Assembly (NCBI GenBank): GCA_020630435.1
Contig: JAHDBJ010000015.1
Coordinates: 1 to 64,000 of the forward strand
Length of the DNA stretch: 64,000 bases
Origin: Saprospiraceae bacterium
Lineage (GTDB): Bacteria > Bacteroidota > Bacteroidia > Chitinophagales > Saprospiraceae
Direction: 5' to 3'
How positions within the stretch are numbered: position 1 is the first letter of the stretch; each line of letters opens with the position of its first letter. Made by a program: the position numbers and the translations under genes. The notes beneath the pieces are model-generated. The model was not told where the DNA came from and searched no databases. It saw only the letters and a list, made by a program, of their open reading frames with translations. Below are positions 1 through 9,036 of the stretch, piece by piece.

Positions 1-52
1 GAGCACTTCCATGGTAAGGAAGGGGTCGGGGGTTCAAATCCCTTCATTGGCT
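1..52 (+). tRNA. tRNA-Thr (GGT), 3' part only
   Basis: The window opens inside a tRNA. The anticodon stem CTTCC/GGAAG (6-10 with 18-22) closes a seven-base loop whose anticodon is GGT at 13-15. The T arm (35-44 region, TTCAAAT loop) and the 3' acceptor strand CATTGGC (45-51) with discriminator T52 follow. No CCA is encoded. The 5' half lies outside the window. A tRNA-Thr directly before tuf is the usual arrangement in Bacteroidota and suggests co-transcription with tuf. Confidence 0.9.
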
Positions 53-105
53 CGAAAAGTAAATATTTTTTCTAATCAAATTGTATAATAAAATAAATAA
101 CCGAG

Positions 106-1302
106 ATGGCAAAGGAAACTTTCAACAGGAATAAGCCTCACCTTAATATCGGCACCATTGGTCACGTTGACCACGGTAAAACAACCCTTACCGCTGCCAT
201 TACTTACGTATTGTCTTCAGATGGTCTTGCTGACAAAATGGATTACTCTTCTATCGACGCCGCTCCAGAGGAGAAAGAAAGAGGTATCACAATCAACACA
301 GCTCACGTAGAGTACGAAACAACAAATCGTCACTATGCGCACGTAGATTGTCCAGGTCACGCAGATTACGTAAAGAATATGGTGACAGGTGCTGCACAAA
401 TGGATGGTGCAATCCTTGTAGTTGCTGCTACTGATGGTCCTATGCCTCAAACTCGTGAACATATCCTTTTGGCTCGTCAGGTAGGTGTGCCAAAAATTGT
501 TGTATTTATGAATAAAGTTGATTTGGTAGATGATGAGGAAATGTTAGAACTTGTAGAAATGGAAGTTCGTGAATTACTTGATCAGTATGAATTCGATGGT
601 GATAATGCCGCTGTTGTTCAAGGTTCTGCGTTAAAAGCACTTGAAGGCGACGCTGCTGCTGCACAAGCTATCAAAGATCTTATGGCTGCTTGTGATGAAC
701 AGATTCCTGAACCAGAAAGATTAGTTGACCAGCCTTTCTTAATGCCTGTTGAGGATGTATTCTCTATTACAGGTCGTGGAACCGTTGCTACAGGTCGTAT
801 CGAAAGAGGAGTAATCAATGTTGGAGATGCTGTCGAAATCATCGGTATGATGAAAGATGAAGAGAAGCCTCTAACATCAACAATTACTGGAGTTGAGATG
901 TTCCGTAAAATATTAGATAGGGGAGAAGCAGGTGATAATGCAGGTTTATTGCTGCGTGGTATTAATAAAGAAGATATCAAAAGAGGTATGGTAATTTGTG
1001 CACCTAAATCAGTAAACCCACACAAGAAATTTAAATGTGAGGTTTATGTATTAGGTAAAGATGAAGGTGGTCGTCACACTCCATTCTTCAATGGTTATCG
1101 TCCACAATTCTACTTTAGAACAACAGATGTTACTGGAGATGTATCTCTTCCAGCAGGAGTAGAAATGGTAATGCCTGGTGATAATGTTTCTTTAGAAGTA
1201 AACTTGATTAACAAAATCGCAATGGAGAAAGGTCTTCGTTTTGCGATTCGTGAAGGTGGCCGTACGGTAGGTGCAGGTCAGGTTACAGAAATTCTTGAAT
1301 AA
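106..1302 (+). CDS. tuf: elongation factor Tu
   Basis: EF-Tu carries aminoacyl-tRNA to the ribosomal A site as a ternary complex with GTP. At 398 residues it has normal family length. The G1 loop GHVDHGKT is at residues 19-26, the switch II motif DCPGH at 81-85 and NKVD at 136-139; domain 2 ([13 protein letters not shown]) and domain 3 up to the C-terminal VTEILE follow. The ATG sits 53 bp after the tRNA-Thr end, behind an A-rich leader without a clear Shine-Dalgarno sequence. No promoter is evident in the short gap, so it is probably read from the upstream tRNA operon. A long hairpin and tRNA-Trp follow. Confidence 0.98.
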   Translation: MAKETFNRNKPHLNIGTIGHVDHGKTTLTAAITYVLSSDGLADKMDYSSIDAAPEEKERGITINTAHVEYETTNRHYAHVDCPGHADYVKNMVTGAAQMDGAILVVAATDGPMPQTREHILLARQVGVPKIVVFMNKVDLVDDEEMLELVEMEVRELLDQYEFDGDNAAVVQGSALKALEGDAAAAQAIKDLMAACDEQIPEPERLVDQPFLMPVEDVFSITGRGTVATGRIERGVINVGDAVEIIGMMKDEEKPLTSTITGVEMFRKILDRGEAGDNAGLLLRGINKEDIKRGMVICAPKSVNPHKKFKCEVYVLGKDEGGRHTPFFNGYRPQFYFRTTDVTGDVSLPAGVEMVMPGDNVSLEVNLINKIAMEKGLRFAIREGGRTVGAGQVTEILE

Positions 1303-1355
1303 AAAAGATTTATTGTTTTTAATAAAAGAAACAATATTCCTTTTATCCATATAAA

Positions 1356-1413
1356 ACAAGGAATTTCGAGTTTCAAGCTAGTAAAGTTGGCTTCAAATTT
1401 CGAAATTCCTTGT
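1356..1413 (+). terminator. long hairpin downstream of tuf
   Basis: A perfect 14-bp inverted repeat (ACAAGGAATTTCGA at 1356-1369 with its complement at 1400-1413) encloses a 30-base loop that can itself pair further. It lies 53 bp after the tuf stop and 58 bp before tRNA-Trp. The run of U expected of an intrinsic terminator is missing on the 3' side, so it could instead be an RNA-processing or 3'-end stabilising structure. Confidence 0.6.
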
Positions 1414-1471
1414 TGCATTATCTGGAATTGACAAAATTATAAAATTGAAGTGCTATAAAATCACTTCACAC

Positions 1472-1544
1472 GCGGGCATAGCTCAACTGGTAGAGTGGCG
1501 GTCTCCAAAACCGTAGGCTGTGGGTTCAAGTCCTACTGCCCGCG
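1472..1544 (+). tRNA. tRNA-Trp (CCA)
   Basis: A full 73-base tRNA cloverleaf can be drawn. The acceptor GCGGGCA (1472-1478) pairs with TGCCCGC (1537-1543), and the discriminator is G1544. The D arm contains AACTGGTAGA. The anticodon loop CTCCAAA gives anticodon CCA, and the T loop is TTCAAGT. It stands between tuf and secE, the conserved position in Bacteroidota. Confidence 0.97.
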
Positions 1545-1628
1545 CAAATGAAAACAGTTAAGCAATATTTTTCTGATATAATATAAGCCAGAATGTATTG
1601 TAAGACGAATACTAAATATCTGTATTAG

Positions 1629-1823
1629 ATGAATGATATATTAGGATATGTTAAAGAGAGCTATAATGAGCTACTAAACAAAGTAACATGGCCAACATGG
1701 CCAGAACTACTGAGTAGCACTAGACTTGTTATAGTAGGTACTATAATTTTTGCTTTGATATTATTTGTAATGAATTCTATTTCTGCAAAACTTTTAGAAA
1801 TCATATATAGTATTAATTTCTAA
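1629..1823 (+). CDS. secE: preprotein translocase subunit SecE
   Basis: This 64-residue protein has the short form of SecE found in most bacteria outside the Enterobacteria. An N-terminal amphipathic helix with the conserved stretch ELxxKVTWPTWPEL (about residues 14-27) is followed by a single transmembrane helix (about 32-55). SecE clamps SecY in the SecYEG channel of the inner membrane. The gene lies between tRNA-Trp and nusG, the near-universal secE-nusG pairing. The ATG at 1629 has no Shine-Dalgarno sequence. Confidence 0.95.
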   Translation: MNDILGYVKESYNELLNKVTWPTWPELLSSTRLVIVGTIIFALILFVMNSISAKLLEIIYSINF

Positions 1824-1877
1824 TTTGAAATTATTTATTTGGTTTCAATACACTAAATAATACCAATTCTATATTTT

Positions 1878-2426
1878 ATGAGTGAAGAGAAAAAGTGGTA
1901 TTCCTTACGAGTAATAAGTGGTAAGGAGAGGGTGATTAAAGAAAGAATAGAACTTGAAATTCAACGTTCTAAATGGGGAGATTTTGTAACCTCTATACTG
2001 GTGCCTTCGGAGAAGGTATATAAAATAAGAAATGGTAAAAAAGTAATCCAAGATAGAAATATATTACCAGGCTATATATTAGTCGAAGCCTACCCCTCTA
2101 AATTTTCGGGTGAAATTGTTCAAACAATTTCAAATATCCCAAATGTAATTCATTTTCTAGGTAAAAGTAATCCTATCCCAATGCGCCAATCAGAGGCCAA
2201 TAGAATGTTAGGAAAGATTGATGAATCTCAAGAAGGTGGTGAGGCTATGGTTGAGCCATTTATTGTAGGTGAAACAGTGAAGATTATAGATGGCCCTTTC
2301 AATGAATTTGTAGGAGATATTCAAGAAGTGAATGAAGAAAAGAAAAAATTGAAAGTAGTTGTAAAGATATTTGGTAGAGGAACAGAAGTCGAATTGAATT
2401 TTATGCAGGTCGAAAAACAATCCTAA
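1878..2426 (+). CDS. nusG: transcription termination/antitermination factor NusG
   Basis: NusG binds the RNA polymerase clamp and couples transcription to translation or Rho. The 182-residue product has the NGN domain (residues 5-115, starting KKWYSLRVISGKE and including the ILPGYILVE strand) and a C-terminal KOW domain (about 128-180, FIVGETVKIIDGPFNEFVGDI). It begins 54 bp after secE. Length and domain order are typical and there is no insertion between the two domains. Confidence 0.97.
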   Translation: MSEEKKWYSLRVISGKERVIKERIELEIQRSKWGDFVTSILVPSEKVYKIRNGKKVIQDRNILPGYILVEAYPSKFSGEIVQTISNIPNVIHFLGKSNPIPMRQSEANRMLGKIDESQEGGEAMVEPFIVGETVKIIDGPFNEFVGDIQEVNEEKKKLKVVVKIFGRGTEVELNFMQVEKQS

Positions 2427-2568
2427 TTCTTTGTATTGTTTGCTTCCCAAAGAAGAGTACGTTGAATAGACCATTATACATATTGAATTGGTTTTTTTAA
2501 GATGCTAAAAGAAAAATCAAATTCATGGTGCTGAAATCGTTTGTATCAATTACAAAAGAAAAATTAAA

Positions 2569-3027
2569 ATGGCTAAAGAAGTAGAAAATCTAATAAAACT
2601 CCAAGTAAGAGGAGGTTCTGCAAACCCAGCGCCTCCTGTAGGTCCAGCGCTTGGTGCAAAAGGAGTAAACATAATGGAATTCTGTAAACGTTTTAATGCG
2701 GCTACAGAAGATTCAAGAGGGAAGTTGCTGCCTGTAATTATTACAGTTTTCAAAGACAAATCATTTACCTTTGAAATTAAAACAACTCCTGCTGCTGTGC
2801 AGTTAATGGAAAAAGCAAAAATTAAAAAAGGGTCTTCAGAATCAAATAGAACCAAAGTAGGGAAAGTGACTTGGGATCAAATTAAAGAGATCGCTGAAGA
2901 TAAAATGAAAGATTTAAATGCCTTCAAATTGGAATCTGCAATGAAAATGGTTGCAGGTACTGCTAGAAGTGCGGGGATTACTATTACTGGTAAAGCACCG
3001 TGGGACGCAGGTCAAGATGAAGCATAA
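2569..3027 (+). CDS. rplK: 50S ribosomal protein L11
   Basis: L11 forms the stalk base and GTPase-associated centre with 23S rRNA. The product is 152 residues. The proline-rich N-terminal segment after [16 protein letters not shown] and the [12 protein letters not shown] motif are diagnostic, and the C-terminal RNA-binding domain (about 75-145) includes GTARSAGI. It lies 142 bp after nusG and starts the L11-L1-L10-L12 set. The start is preceded by an A-rich stretch (aaaattaaa) rather than a Shine-Dalgarno sequence. Confidence 0.98.
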   Translation: MAKEVENLIKLQVRGGSANPAPPVGPALGAKGVNIMEFCKRFNAATEDSRGKLLPVIITVFKDKSFTFEIKTTPAAVQLMEKAKIKKGSSESNRTKVGKVTWDQIKEIAEDKMKDLNAFKLESAMKMVAGTARSAGITITGKAPWDAGQDEA

Positions 3028-3072
3028 AATATAAAACAAAGGAACATCAATTGTTCTAATGTTTTGAAGGGA

Positions 3073-3098
3073 GTTTAATTTAGAAAGCTAAATTAAAC
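3073..3098 (+). promoter_or_regulatory. 11-bp hairpin between rplK and rplA
   Basis: A perfect 11-bp inverted repeat (GTTTAATTTAG at 3073-3083, complement at 3088-3098) with an AAAG tetraloop lies 31 bp before the rplA start. A second small dyad (GAACA/TGTTC) lies about 3042-3056. No T run follows, so this is not a terminator. It could be a leader structure for L1 feedback or mRNA processing; that role is inference. Confidence 0.45.
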
Positions 3099-3129
3099 GT
3101 CAATTACCTCAACTATTCAAAATTTAATA

Positions 3130-3822
3130 ATGGCAAGGATTTCTAAAAAAAGAGCTGCTGCATTAGAAAAGGTAGATAAAGAAAAATTATATACCGTAAA
3201 GGAAGCAGCAAGTTTAGTAAAAGAAGTAAATATAACAAAATTCGACGCTTCAGTTGATTTACATATTCGCCTTGGAGTAGATCCAAGGAAAGCCGATCAA
3301 GCACTTCGTGGAACCGTAAATCTTCCTCATGGTACAGGTAAAACAAAAAAAGTACTGGTATTCTGTACGCCTGATAAGGAAGAAGAAGCAAAAGCAGCCG
3401 GTGCGGATTATGTAGGACTAGATGAATATATCCAAAAAGTATCAAGTGGATGGACTGACGTTGATGTAGTAGTAGCAATGCCTACGGTAATGGCAAAAAT
3501 AGGCCGTATAGGTCGTATTTTAGGTCCAAGAGGACTAATGCCTAATCCTAAAACAGGAACAGTTACATTAGATGTAGCTAGTGCTGTTAAAGATGTAAAA
3601 TCTGGAAAAATTTCTTACCGTGTAGATAAATATGGAATAGTACACTGTTCTATTGGTAGAGTTTCTTTTAGTTCTGAAAAGTTAGTAGATAATGCTAACG
3701 AGTTATTGTCAACTTTAGTAAAAGTGAAACCTTCTACTGCTAAAGGGATTTATATGAAATCAATTACTTTAGCAAGTACAATGAGTCCAGGTATTAAAGT
3801 TGATCCTAAATCTATTGCATAA
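3130..3822 (+). CDS. rplA: 50S ribosomal protein L1
   Basis: L1 forms the mobile stalk at the ribosomal E site and in many bacteria represses its own mRNA. The 230-residue product has the two-domain L1 fold. Characteristic segments are the early [21 protein letters not shown] region, [18 protein letters not shown] (about 127-144) and the C-terminal [16 protein letters not shown]. The gene follows rplK by 102 bp and precedes rplJ by 39 bp. Confidence 0.98.
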   Translation: MARISKKRAAALEKVDKEKLYTVKEAASLVKEVNITKFDASVDLHIRLGVDPRKADQALRGTVNLPHGTGKTKKVLVFCTPDKEEEAKAAGADYVGLDEYIQKVSSGWTDVDVVVAMPTVMAKIGRIGRILGPRGLMPNPKTGTVTLDVASAVKDVKSGKISYRVDKYGIVHCSIGRVSFSSEKLVDNANELLSTLVKVKPSTAKGIYMKSITLASTMSPGIKVDPKSIA

Positions 3823-3861
3823 CATATACATGGCTAATGTCATGTTCAAATATATATTGAA

Positions 3862-4389
3862 ATGCTGAAAACAGAAAAAACAGCAATTATTGAGGGACTT
3901 AAAGAAAAATTTGCGAATAGTCCATTCTTTTATGTTACGGATTCTTCCACCCTCAACGTAGCACAAATAAATAAAATAAGAAGACTTTGTTTTGAAAAAG
4001 ATGTCGAAATAAAAGTCATCAAAAATACACTTATTAAAAAAGCATTAGAAGACGCTCCAGAAGAAAAAGGGTATCAAAAGCTTTTTGATGCCTTAAAAGG
4101 ACCAACGACAGTTCTATTTTCTGAGACAGCTAATGTACCTGCAAAGTTAATCAAGGAAATTCGTAAAGAATTTGATAAGCCTGTCTTAAAAGCAGCTTAT
4201 ATTGATTCAGATGTTTATGTAGGAGATGAACAAGTAGATGCTTTAGCAAGTTTGAAATCGAAAGAAGAATTGTTGGGAGATGTTATCTTGCTCCTTCAAT
4301 CTCCTGTCAAAAATGTATTGGGATCGCTTCAATCTGGTGGTCAAACACTTTCAGGTTTGTTAAAAGCGTTGCAAGACAGAGAAGAATAG
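3862..4389 (+). CDS. rplJ: 50S ribosomal protein L10
   Basis: L10 anchors the L7/L12 dimers to the stalk base. At 175 residues it is of normal size. The N-terminal rRNA/L11-binding globular domain (about 1-135) includes the KVIKNTLIKKAL and GPTTVLFSE segments; the C-terminal helix that binds L12 dimers follows (about 140-175, SLQSGGQTLSGLLKALQ). It begins 39 bp after rplA with ATG in a poor Shine-Dalgarno context. A small stem (GCTTTAT/ATAAAGC, 4409-4429) lies between it and rplL. Confidence 0.96.
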   Translation: MLKTEKTAIIEGLKEKFANSPFFYVTDSSTLNVAQINKIRRLCFEKDVEIKVIKNTLIKKALEDAPEEKGYQKLFDALKGPTTVLFSETANVPAKLIKEIRKEFDKPVLKAAYIDSDVYVGDEQVDALASLKSKEELLGDVILLLQSPVKNVLGSLQSGGQTLSGLLKALQDREE

Positions 4390-4504
4390 TATTTTAATGT
4401 TTTAAATGGCTTTATTTTTATTATAAAGCTGAATCAAATTAGGCTTCCAAGTTATTACACATAACGCCTCATATATTTTTGTAATTAAAAAAATTAATTT
4501 AAAA

Positions 4505-4885
4505 ATGGCGGATTTAAAATCAATCGCAGAAACATTAGTAAACCTTACTGTAAAAGAAGTAAGCGAGTTAGCTGATATATTAAAAGAAGATTATGGCATT
4601 GAGCCTGCTGCTGCTGCTGTAGCTGTAGCTGCTGCTCCTGGTGCTGCTGGTGACGGTGGTGGTGCTGCTGAACAAACTGAATTCGATGTTGTTTTACAAT
4701 CAGCGGGTGCAGCTAAATTGAAAGTTGTAAAAGCAGTAAAAGAACTTTTAGGAGTTGGTTTGAAAGATGCTAAAGGTTTAGTTGATGCTGCCCCTGGTGC
4801 AATCAAGGAGAAAGTATCAAAAGACGAAGCAGAGAAAATTAAAGCTGCTCTTGAAGAAGCAGGTGCTCAGGTTGAATTAAAATAA
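4505..4885 (+). CDS. rplL: 50S ribosomal protein L7/L12
   Basis: L7/L12 is the multicopy stalk protein that recruits translational GTPases. The 126-residue protein has the N-terminal dimerisation helices (1-33), an Ala/Gly-rich hinge (about 35-55) encoded by repetitive GCT codons, and the compact C-terminal domain (60-126) with [24 protein letters not shown]. It starts 115 bp after rplJ. The 3' flank carries the strong hairpin described separately. Confidence 0.98.
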   Translation: MADLKSIAETLVNLTVKEVSELADILKEDYGIEPAAAAVAVAAAPGAAGDGGGAAEQTEFDVVLQSAGAAKLKVVKAVKELLGVGLKDAKGLVDAAPGAIKEKVSKDEAEKIKAALEEAGAQVELK

Positions 4886-4941
4886 TTTATTTCGATCTTG
4901 AGTGCTGAGAAACGCTTCTTTAAAGCATTTCTATGGCATAA

Positions 4942-4975
4942 AGGCTTAGCCAAAATATAATTTTTGGCTAAGCCT
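4942..4975 (+). promoter_or_regulatory. 14-bp hairpin in the rplL-rpoB gap
   Basis: A perfect 14-bp inverted repeat (AGGCTTAGCCAAAA at 4942-4955, complement at 4962-4975) has a six-base loop. It lies 56 bp after rplL and 164 bp before rpoB. It is followed by ATTGTCG, not a U run, so it is a weak intrinsic terminator at best. In Escherichia coli the same gap holds an attenuator and an RNase III processing site; an analogous role here is inference from position. Confidence 0.65.
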
Positions 4976-5139
4976 ATTGTCGTATATATTAGAATACCTT
5001 TTGTATTCAAAAATCAAGTGTAAAGACACTAGTTATAACATGAGACTGAACGTAAGAATGTATTTCTACTATTTTACATCTGTTTGTATAAGCTCATTTT
5101 ATAATCAAACTTTGGTCAGAAAATAAAATATAAAGACTA

Positions 5140-8100
5140 ATGACATCATCAGGAATTGTACAAAGCAATGCTAAAAGAATTAGTTTTGGAAAAATTAGAC
5201 CTTCTGAATACCCAGATTTTTTGGGCATTCAAGTGGATTCTTTCCAAGAGTTTTTCCAATTAGAAACTACCCCCGATAATCGGGAAAACGAAGGTTTATA
5301 CCGAGTATTTCAAGAAAACTTTCCCATTACGGACGCTAGAAACATTTTTGTATTGGAGTTTTTGGATTATTTTATCGATCCACCTCGCTACTCTTTAGAA
5401 GAATGTTCACAAAGAGGTTTAACATATAGTGTACCATTAAAAGCGAAACTCCGACTTTCTTGTAACGACGAAGAACACGTCGATTTCGAAACAATTGTGC
5501 AAGATGTGTTTTTGGGAAATATTCCTTACATGACTCCTAAAGGTACATTTATCATTAATGGAGCTGAAAGAGTCGTAGTGACACAACTCCATCGTTCGCC
5601 AGGTGTTTTCTTTGGTCAAAGTTTTCACCCTAATGGTACTAAAATATACTCTGCTAGAGTAATTCCTTTTAAGGGAGCTTGGATGGAGTTTGCAACAGAT
5701 ATTAACACAGTAATGTATGCTTATATTGATCGTAAAAAGAAGTTTCCTGTAACAACGTTGCTTAGAGCTATTGGTTATGATTCTGATAAAGAAATACTTA
5801 ATCTGTTTGATCTAGCAGATGAAATTCCAGCAGATCTGGCATCTTTAAAGTCAGCAATAGGAAGGAAACTAGCAGCACGTGTACTTAGAAGTTGGACAGA
5901 AGACTTTGTAGATGAAGATACAGGAGAAGTGGTAACTATCGAACGGAATGAAATTATCCTAGAAAGAGATGTTATCCTAGATGAGGAAAATATTAATCTT
6001 ATTCTAGAGTCAGGAGCAGAAATAATTGTACTTCAAAAGGAAGATGTAGCGGAGGATTACACAATTATTTATAACACATTGCAAAAAGACCCTTCTAGTT
6101 CTGAAATGGAGGCAGTACAATATATTTATCGTCAGTTAAGGGGTACTGATCCACCAGATGATGAGACAGCTAGAGGTATTATTGATAAATTATTCTTTTC
6201 CGATAAACGATATAATCTTGGAGAAGTTGGACGATATAAAATTAATAGGAAATTAAAACAAGATATTGATACCGAAACACTTGTCTTAACTAAGGAAGAT
6301 ATTATTGAGATTGTAAAATATTTGGTTCGTTTGATGAATCAAAAAGCGGAAATTGATGATATTGACCACTTGAGTAATCGTAGAGTAAGAACAGTAGGGG
6401 AACAATTATATGCTCAATTTGGAGTTGGTCTTGCGAGAATGGCAAGAACAATTAGAGAAAGAATGAATGTAAGAGATAACGAAGTATTTACGCCGATTGA
6501 TTTGATTAACGCTAGGACTTTATCTTCTGTTATTAATTCATTTTTTGGAACAAGCCAGTTATCTCAATTCTTGGATCAAACAAATCCACTTTCTGAAATT
6601 ACACATAAAAGGAGAATTTCAGCCCTAGGGCCTGGGGGACTTTCAAGAGAGCGTGCTGGATTTGAGGTTAGAGATGTACACTATTCCCACTATGGTCGTC
6701 TATGTACTATTGAGACACCAGAAGGACCCAATATTGGATTGATTTCGACACTTTGTGTTCATGCTACAGTAAATAAAATGGGCTTTTTAGAAACACCTTA
6801 CCGTCCTGTGAAAGATGGTAAAGTCGTTTTTGAAGAAGGAATGAAATACCTTTCAGCAGAAGGAGAGGATTATGCAATTATTGCACAAGCCAATTCTCCT
6901 GTAAATGAAACAGGAGCTTTCTTGACAGATAAGATAAAATGCCGTCAGCATGGAGACTTCCCTGTACTAGCTCCAGAGCAAATTGAATACATGGATGTCG
7001 CTCCAAACCAAATTGTAGGCGTATCAGCTTCGTTGATTCCATTTTTAGAAAATGATGATGCCAACCGTGCTTTGATGGGCTCAAATATGCAACGTCAAGC
7101 AGTACCATTAATAAAGCCCAACTCTCCAATTGTAGGAACAGGACTAGAGGCTCAAGTAGCAAGAGATTCTAGAATGTTGATAAATGCAGAAGGAGAAGGG
7201 ATCGTTGAGTATGTAGATGCGAATGAAATTGTGATTCGTTACGATAGAACAGAAGAAGATAGATTAGTATCTTTTGAAGATAGTAGAAAAACGTACAAAC
7301 TGACGAAATTCAAACGTACGAACCAAGGAACGTGTATTAATCTAAAGCCTATTGTTAATAAAGGCGATAGAGTACACAAAGGGAAAATTCTTTGTGATGG
7401 TTATGCAACTCAGAAAGGAGAATTAGCACTAGGCCAAAACCTTAAAGTGGCATTTATGCCTTGGAAAGGATATAATTTTGAGGATGCTATCGTATTGTCT
7501 GAAAGAGTAGTAAAAGAAGACATTTTTACTTCTTTACACATTGAGCATTTTGAATTAGATGTAAGAGATACTAAATTGGGAGAAGAGGAATTAACAAATG
7601 ATATTCCAAATGTTAGTGAAGAGGCGACAAAAGACCTGGACGAAAATGGAATTATCAGAATAGGAGCATGGATTAAAGATGGGGATATTATTATTGGAAA
7701 AATTACTCCGAAAGGAGAATCTGATCCAACTCCAGAGGAAAAACTACTTAGAGCCATCTTTGGTGATAAAGCAGGTGATGTAAAAGATGCATCATTGAAA
7801 GCACCACCTTCGACTAAAGGAGTTATTATTAACAAACAACTTTTTGCCAGAGCGAAAAAAGATAAAATCCAAAAAGAACAAGAAAAGCAATTGCTTTCTA
7901 AATTGGATGACCAACACAAAGTAGCTCTAAATGAGTTGAAAACCATCTTAGTTGATAAATTGCTTGTTTTATTGAAAGGTAAAACGGCTTATAACCTTAA
8001 GACGATTTATGGAGAGAGTCTAATGGCTGAAGGTACTAAGTTTACTCAAACAGTACTGAAAGAATTAGAATATCAATCTGTAGATTATGGGAACTGGACG

Positions 8101-8955
8101 GATGATAAACACACGAATAGTTTAATTGCTCGACTACTTCATAATTATAATATTAAAGTGAATGAGGAAGTTGGGAAGTATAAACGTGAAAAATTCAATA
8201 TTAGTATTGGAGATGAATTACCTGCTGGGGTACTTAAACTAGCTAAAGTCTATCTAGCGAAGAAGCGTAAACTAAAAGTAGGAGATAAACTAGCAGGACG
8301 TCACGGGAATAAAGGGATTGTTTCTAGAATTGTACGTGTTGAAGATATGCCTTTCTTAGAGGATGGGACACCTGTTGATATTGTCCTAAATCCACTAGGA
8401 GTACCTTCTAGGATGAATTTAGGACAAATCTTTGAAACGGTACTTGGATGGGCAGGCGAGAAACTTGGTATGAAGTATGGAACACCCATATTTGATGGCG
8501 CAAGTATGTCTGAAATTGATGAATATATAGATCAAGCAGAACTTCCAAAGTTTGGTCAAACTTATTTGTACGATGGTGAAACGGGGGATCGTTTCCACCA
8601 GCATGCTACTGTAGGTGTAATATATATGTTGAAGTTATCTCACATGATTGATGACAAAATGCACGCCCGTTCTATCGGACCATACTCATTGATTACACAG
8701 CAGCCACTAGGTGGTAAAGCCCAGTTTGGTGGTCAGCGTTTTGGTGAGATGGAAGTATGGGCATTAGAAGCATTTGGAGCATCAAATATCCTACAGGAAT
8801 TATTGACAATTAAATCAGATGATATCGTAGGACGAGCAAAAGCATACGAAGCCATTGTAAAAGGAGATAATCTTCCTAAAGCAAATATTCCTGAATCTTT
8901 CAATGTATTGGTTCATGAGTTAAGAGGACTGGCTTTGGATGTTAAATTCGATTAG
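5140..8955 (+). CDS. rpoB: DNA-directed RNA polymerase subunit beta
   Basis: The beta subunit forms half of the active-site cleft and carries the rifampicin pocket. The 1271-residue length is normal for Bacteroidota. The rifampicin region is at about residues 468-505 ([18 protein letters not shown], then [18 protein letters not shown]). The conserved GRHGNKG motif and the C-terminal [21 protein letters not shown] segment that contacts beta' are present. The region is intact in one frame. The start at 5140 follows a 254-bp gap after rplL that holds a strong hairpin. rpoC follows 81 bp later. Confidence 0.98.
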   Translation: MTSSGIVQSNAKRISFGKIRPSEYPDFLGIQVDSFQEFFQLETTPDNRENEGLYRVFQENFPITDARNIFVLEFLDYFIDPPRYSLEECSQRGLTYSVPLKAKLRLSCNDEEHVDFETIVQDVFLGNIPYMTPKGTFIINGAERVVVTQLHRSPGVFFGQSFHPNGTKIYSARVIPFKGAWMEFATDINTVMYAYIDRKKKFPVTTLLRAIGYDSDKEILNLFDLADEIPADLASLKSAIGRKLAARVLRSWTEDFVDEDTGEVVTIERNEIILERDVILDEENINLILESGAEIIVLQKEDVAEDYTIIYNTLQKDPSSSEMEAVQYIYRQLRGTDPPDDETARGIIDKLFFSDKRYNLGEVGRYKINRKLKQDIDTETLVLTKEDIIEIVKYLVRLMNQKAEIDDIDHLSNRRVRTVGEQLYAQFGVGLARMARTIRERMNVRDNEVFTPIDLINARTLSSVINSFFGTSQLSQFLDQTNPLSEITHKRRISALGPGGLSRERAGFEVRDVHYSHYGRLCTIETPEGPNIGLISTLCVHATVNKMGFLETPYRPVKDGKVVFEEGMKYLSAEGEDYAIIAQANSPVNETGAFLTDKIKCRQHGDFPVLAPEQIEYMDVAPNQIVGVSASLIPFLENDDANRALMGSNMQRQAVPLIKPNSPIVGTGLEAQVARDSRMLINAEGEGIVEYVDANEIVIRYDRTEEDRLVSFEDSRKTYKLTKFKRTNQGTCINLKPIVNKGDRVHKGKILCDGYATQKGELALGQNLKVAFMPWKGYNFEDAIVLSERVVKEDIFTSLHIEHFELDVRDTKLGEEELTNDIPNVSEEATKDLDENGIIRIGAWIKDGDIIIGKITPKGESDPTPEEKLLRAIFGDKAGDVKDASLKAPPSTKGVIINKQLFARAKKDKIQKEQEKQLLSKLDDQHKVALNELKTILVDKLLVLLKGKTAYNLKTIYGESLMAEGTKFTQTVLKELEYQSVDYGNWTDDKHTNSLIARLLHNYNIKVNEEVGKYKREKFNISIGDELPAGVLKLAKVYLAKKRKLKVGDKLAGRHGNKGIVSRIVRVEDMPFLEDGTPVDIVLNPLGVPSRMNLGQIFETVLGWAGEKLGMKYGTPIFDGASMSEIDEYIDQAELPKFGQTYLYDGETGDRFHQHATVGVIYMLKLSHMIDDKMHARSIGPYSLITQQPLGGKAQFGGQRFGEMEVWALEAFGASNILQELLTIKSDDIVGRAKAYEAIVKGDNLPKANIPESFNVLVHELRGLALDVKFD

Positions 8956-9036
8956 CAGTTTAATATTAGAAAATAGATGTTTTTATAAAACATCACCCTA
9001 AAATTCAATATCTAATAATCTAATATCTAGCAAAAT

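Noticed and set aside
6878-7946. Open frames on the minus strand inside rpoB
   Set aside because: They are antisense shadows of a conserved gene; no start context, domain or codon bias supports them.
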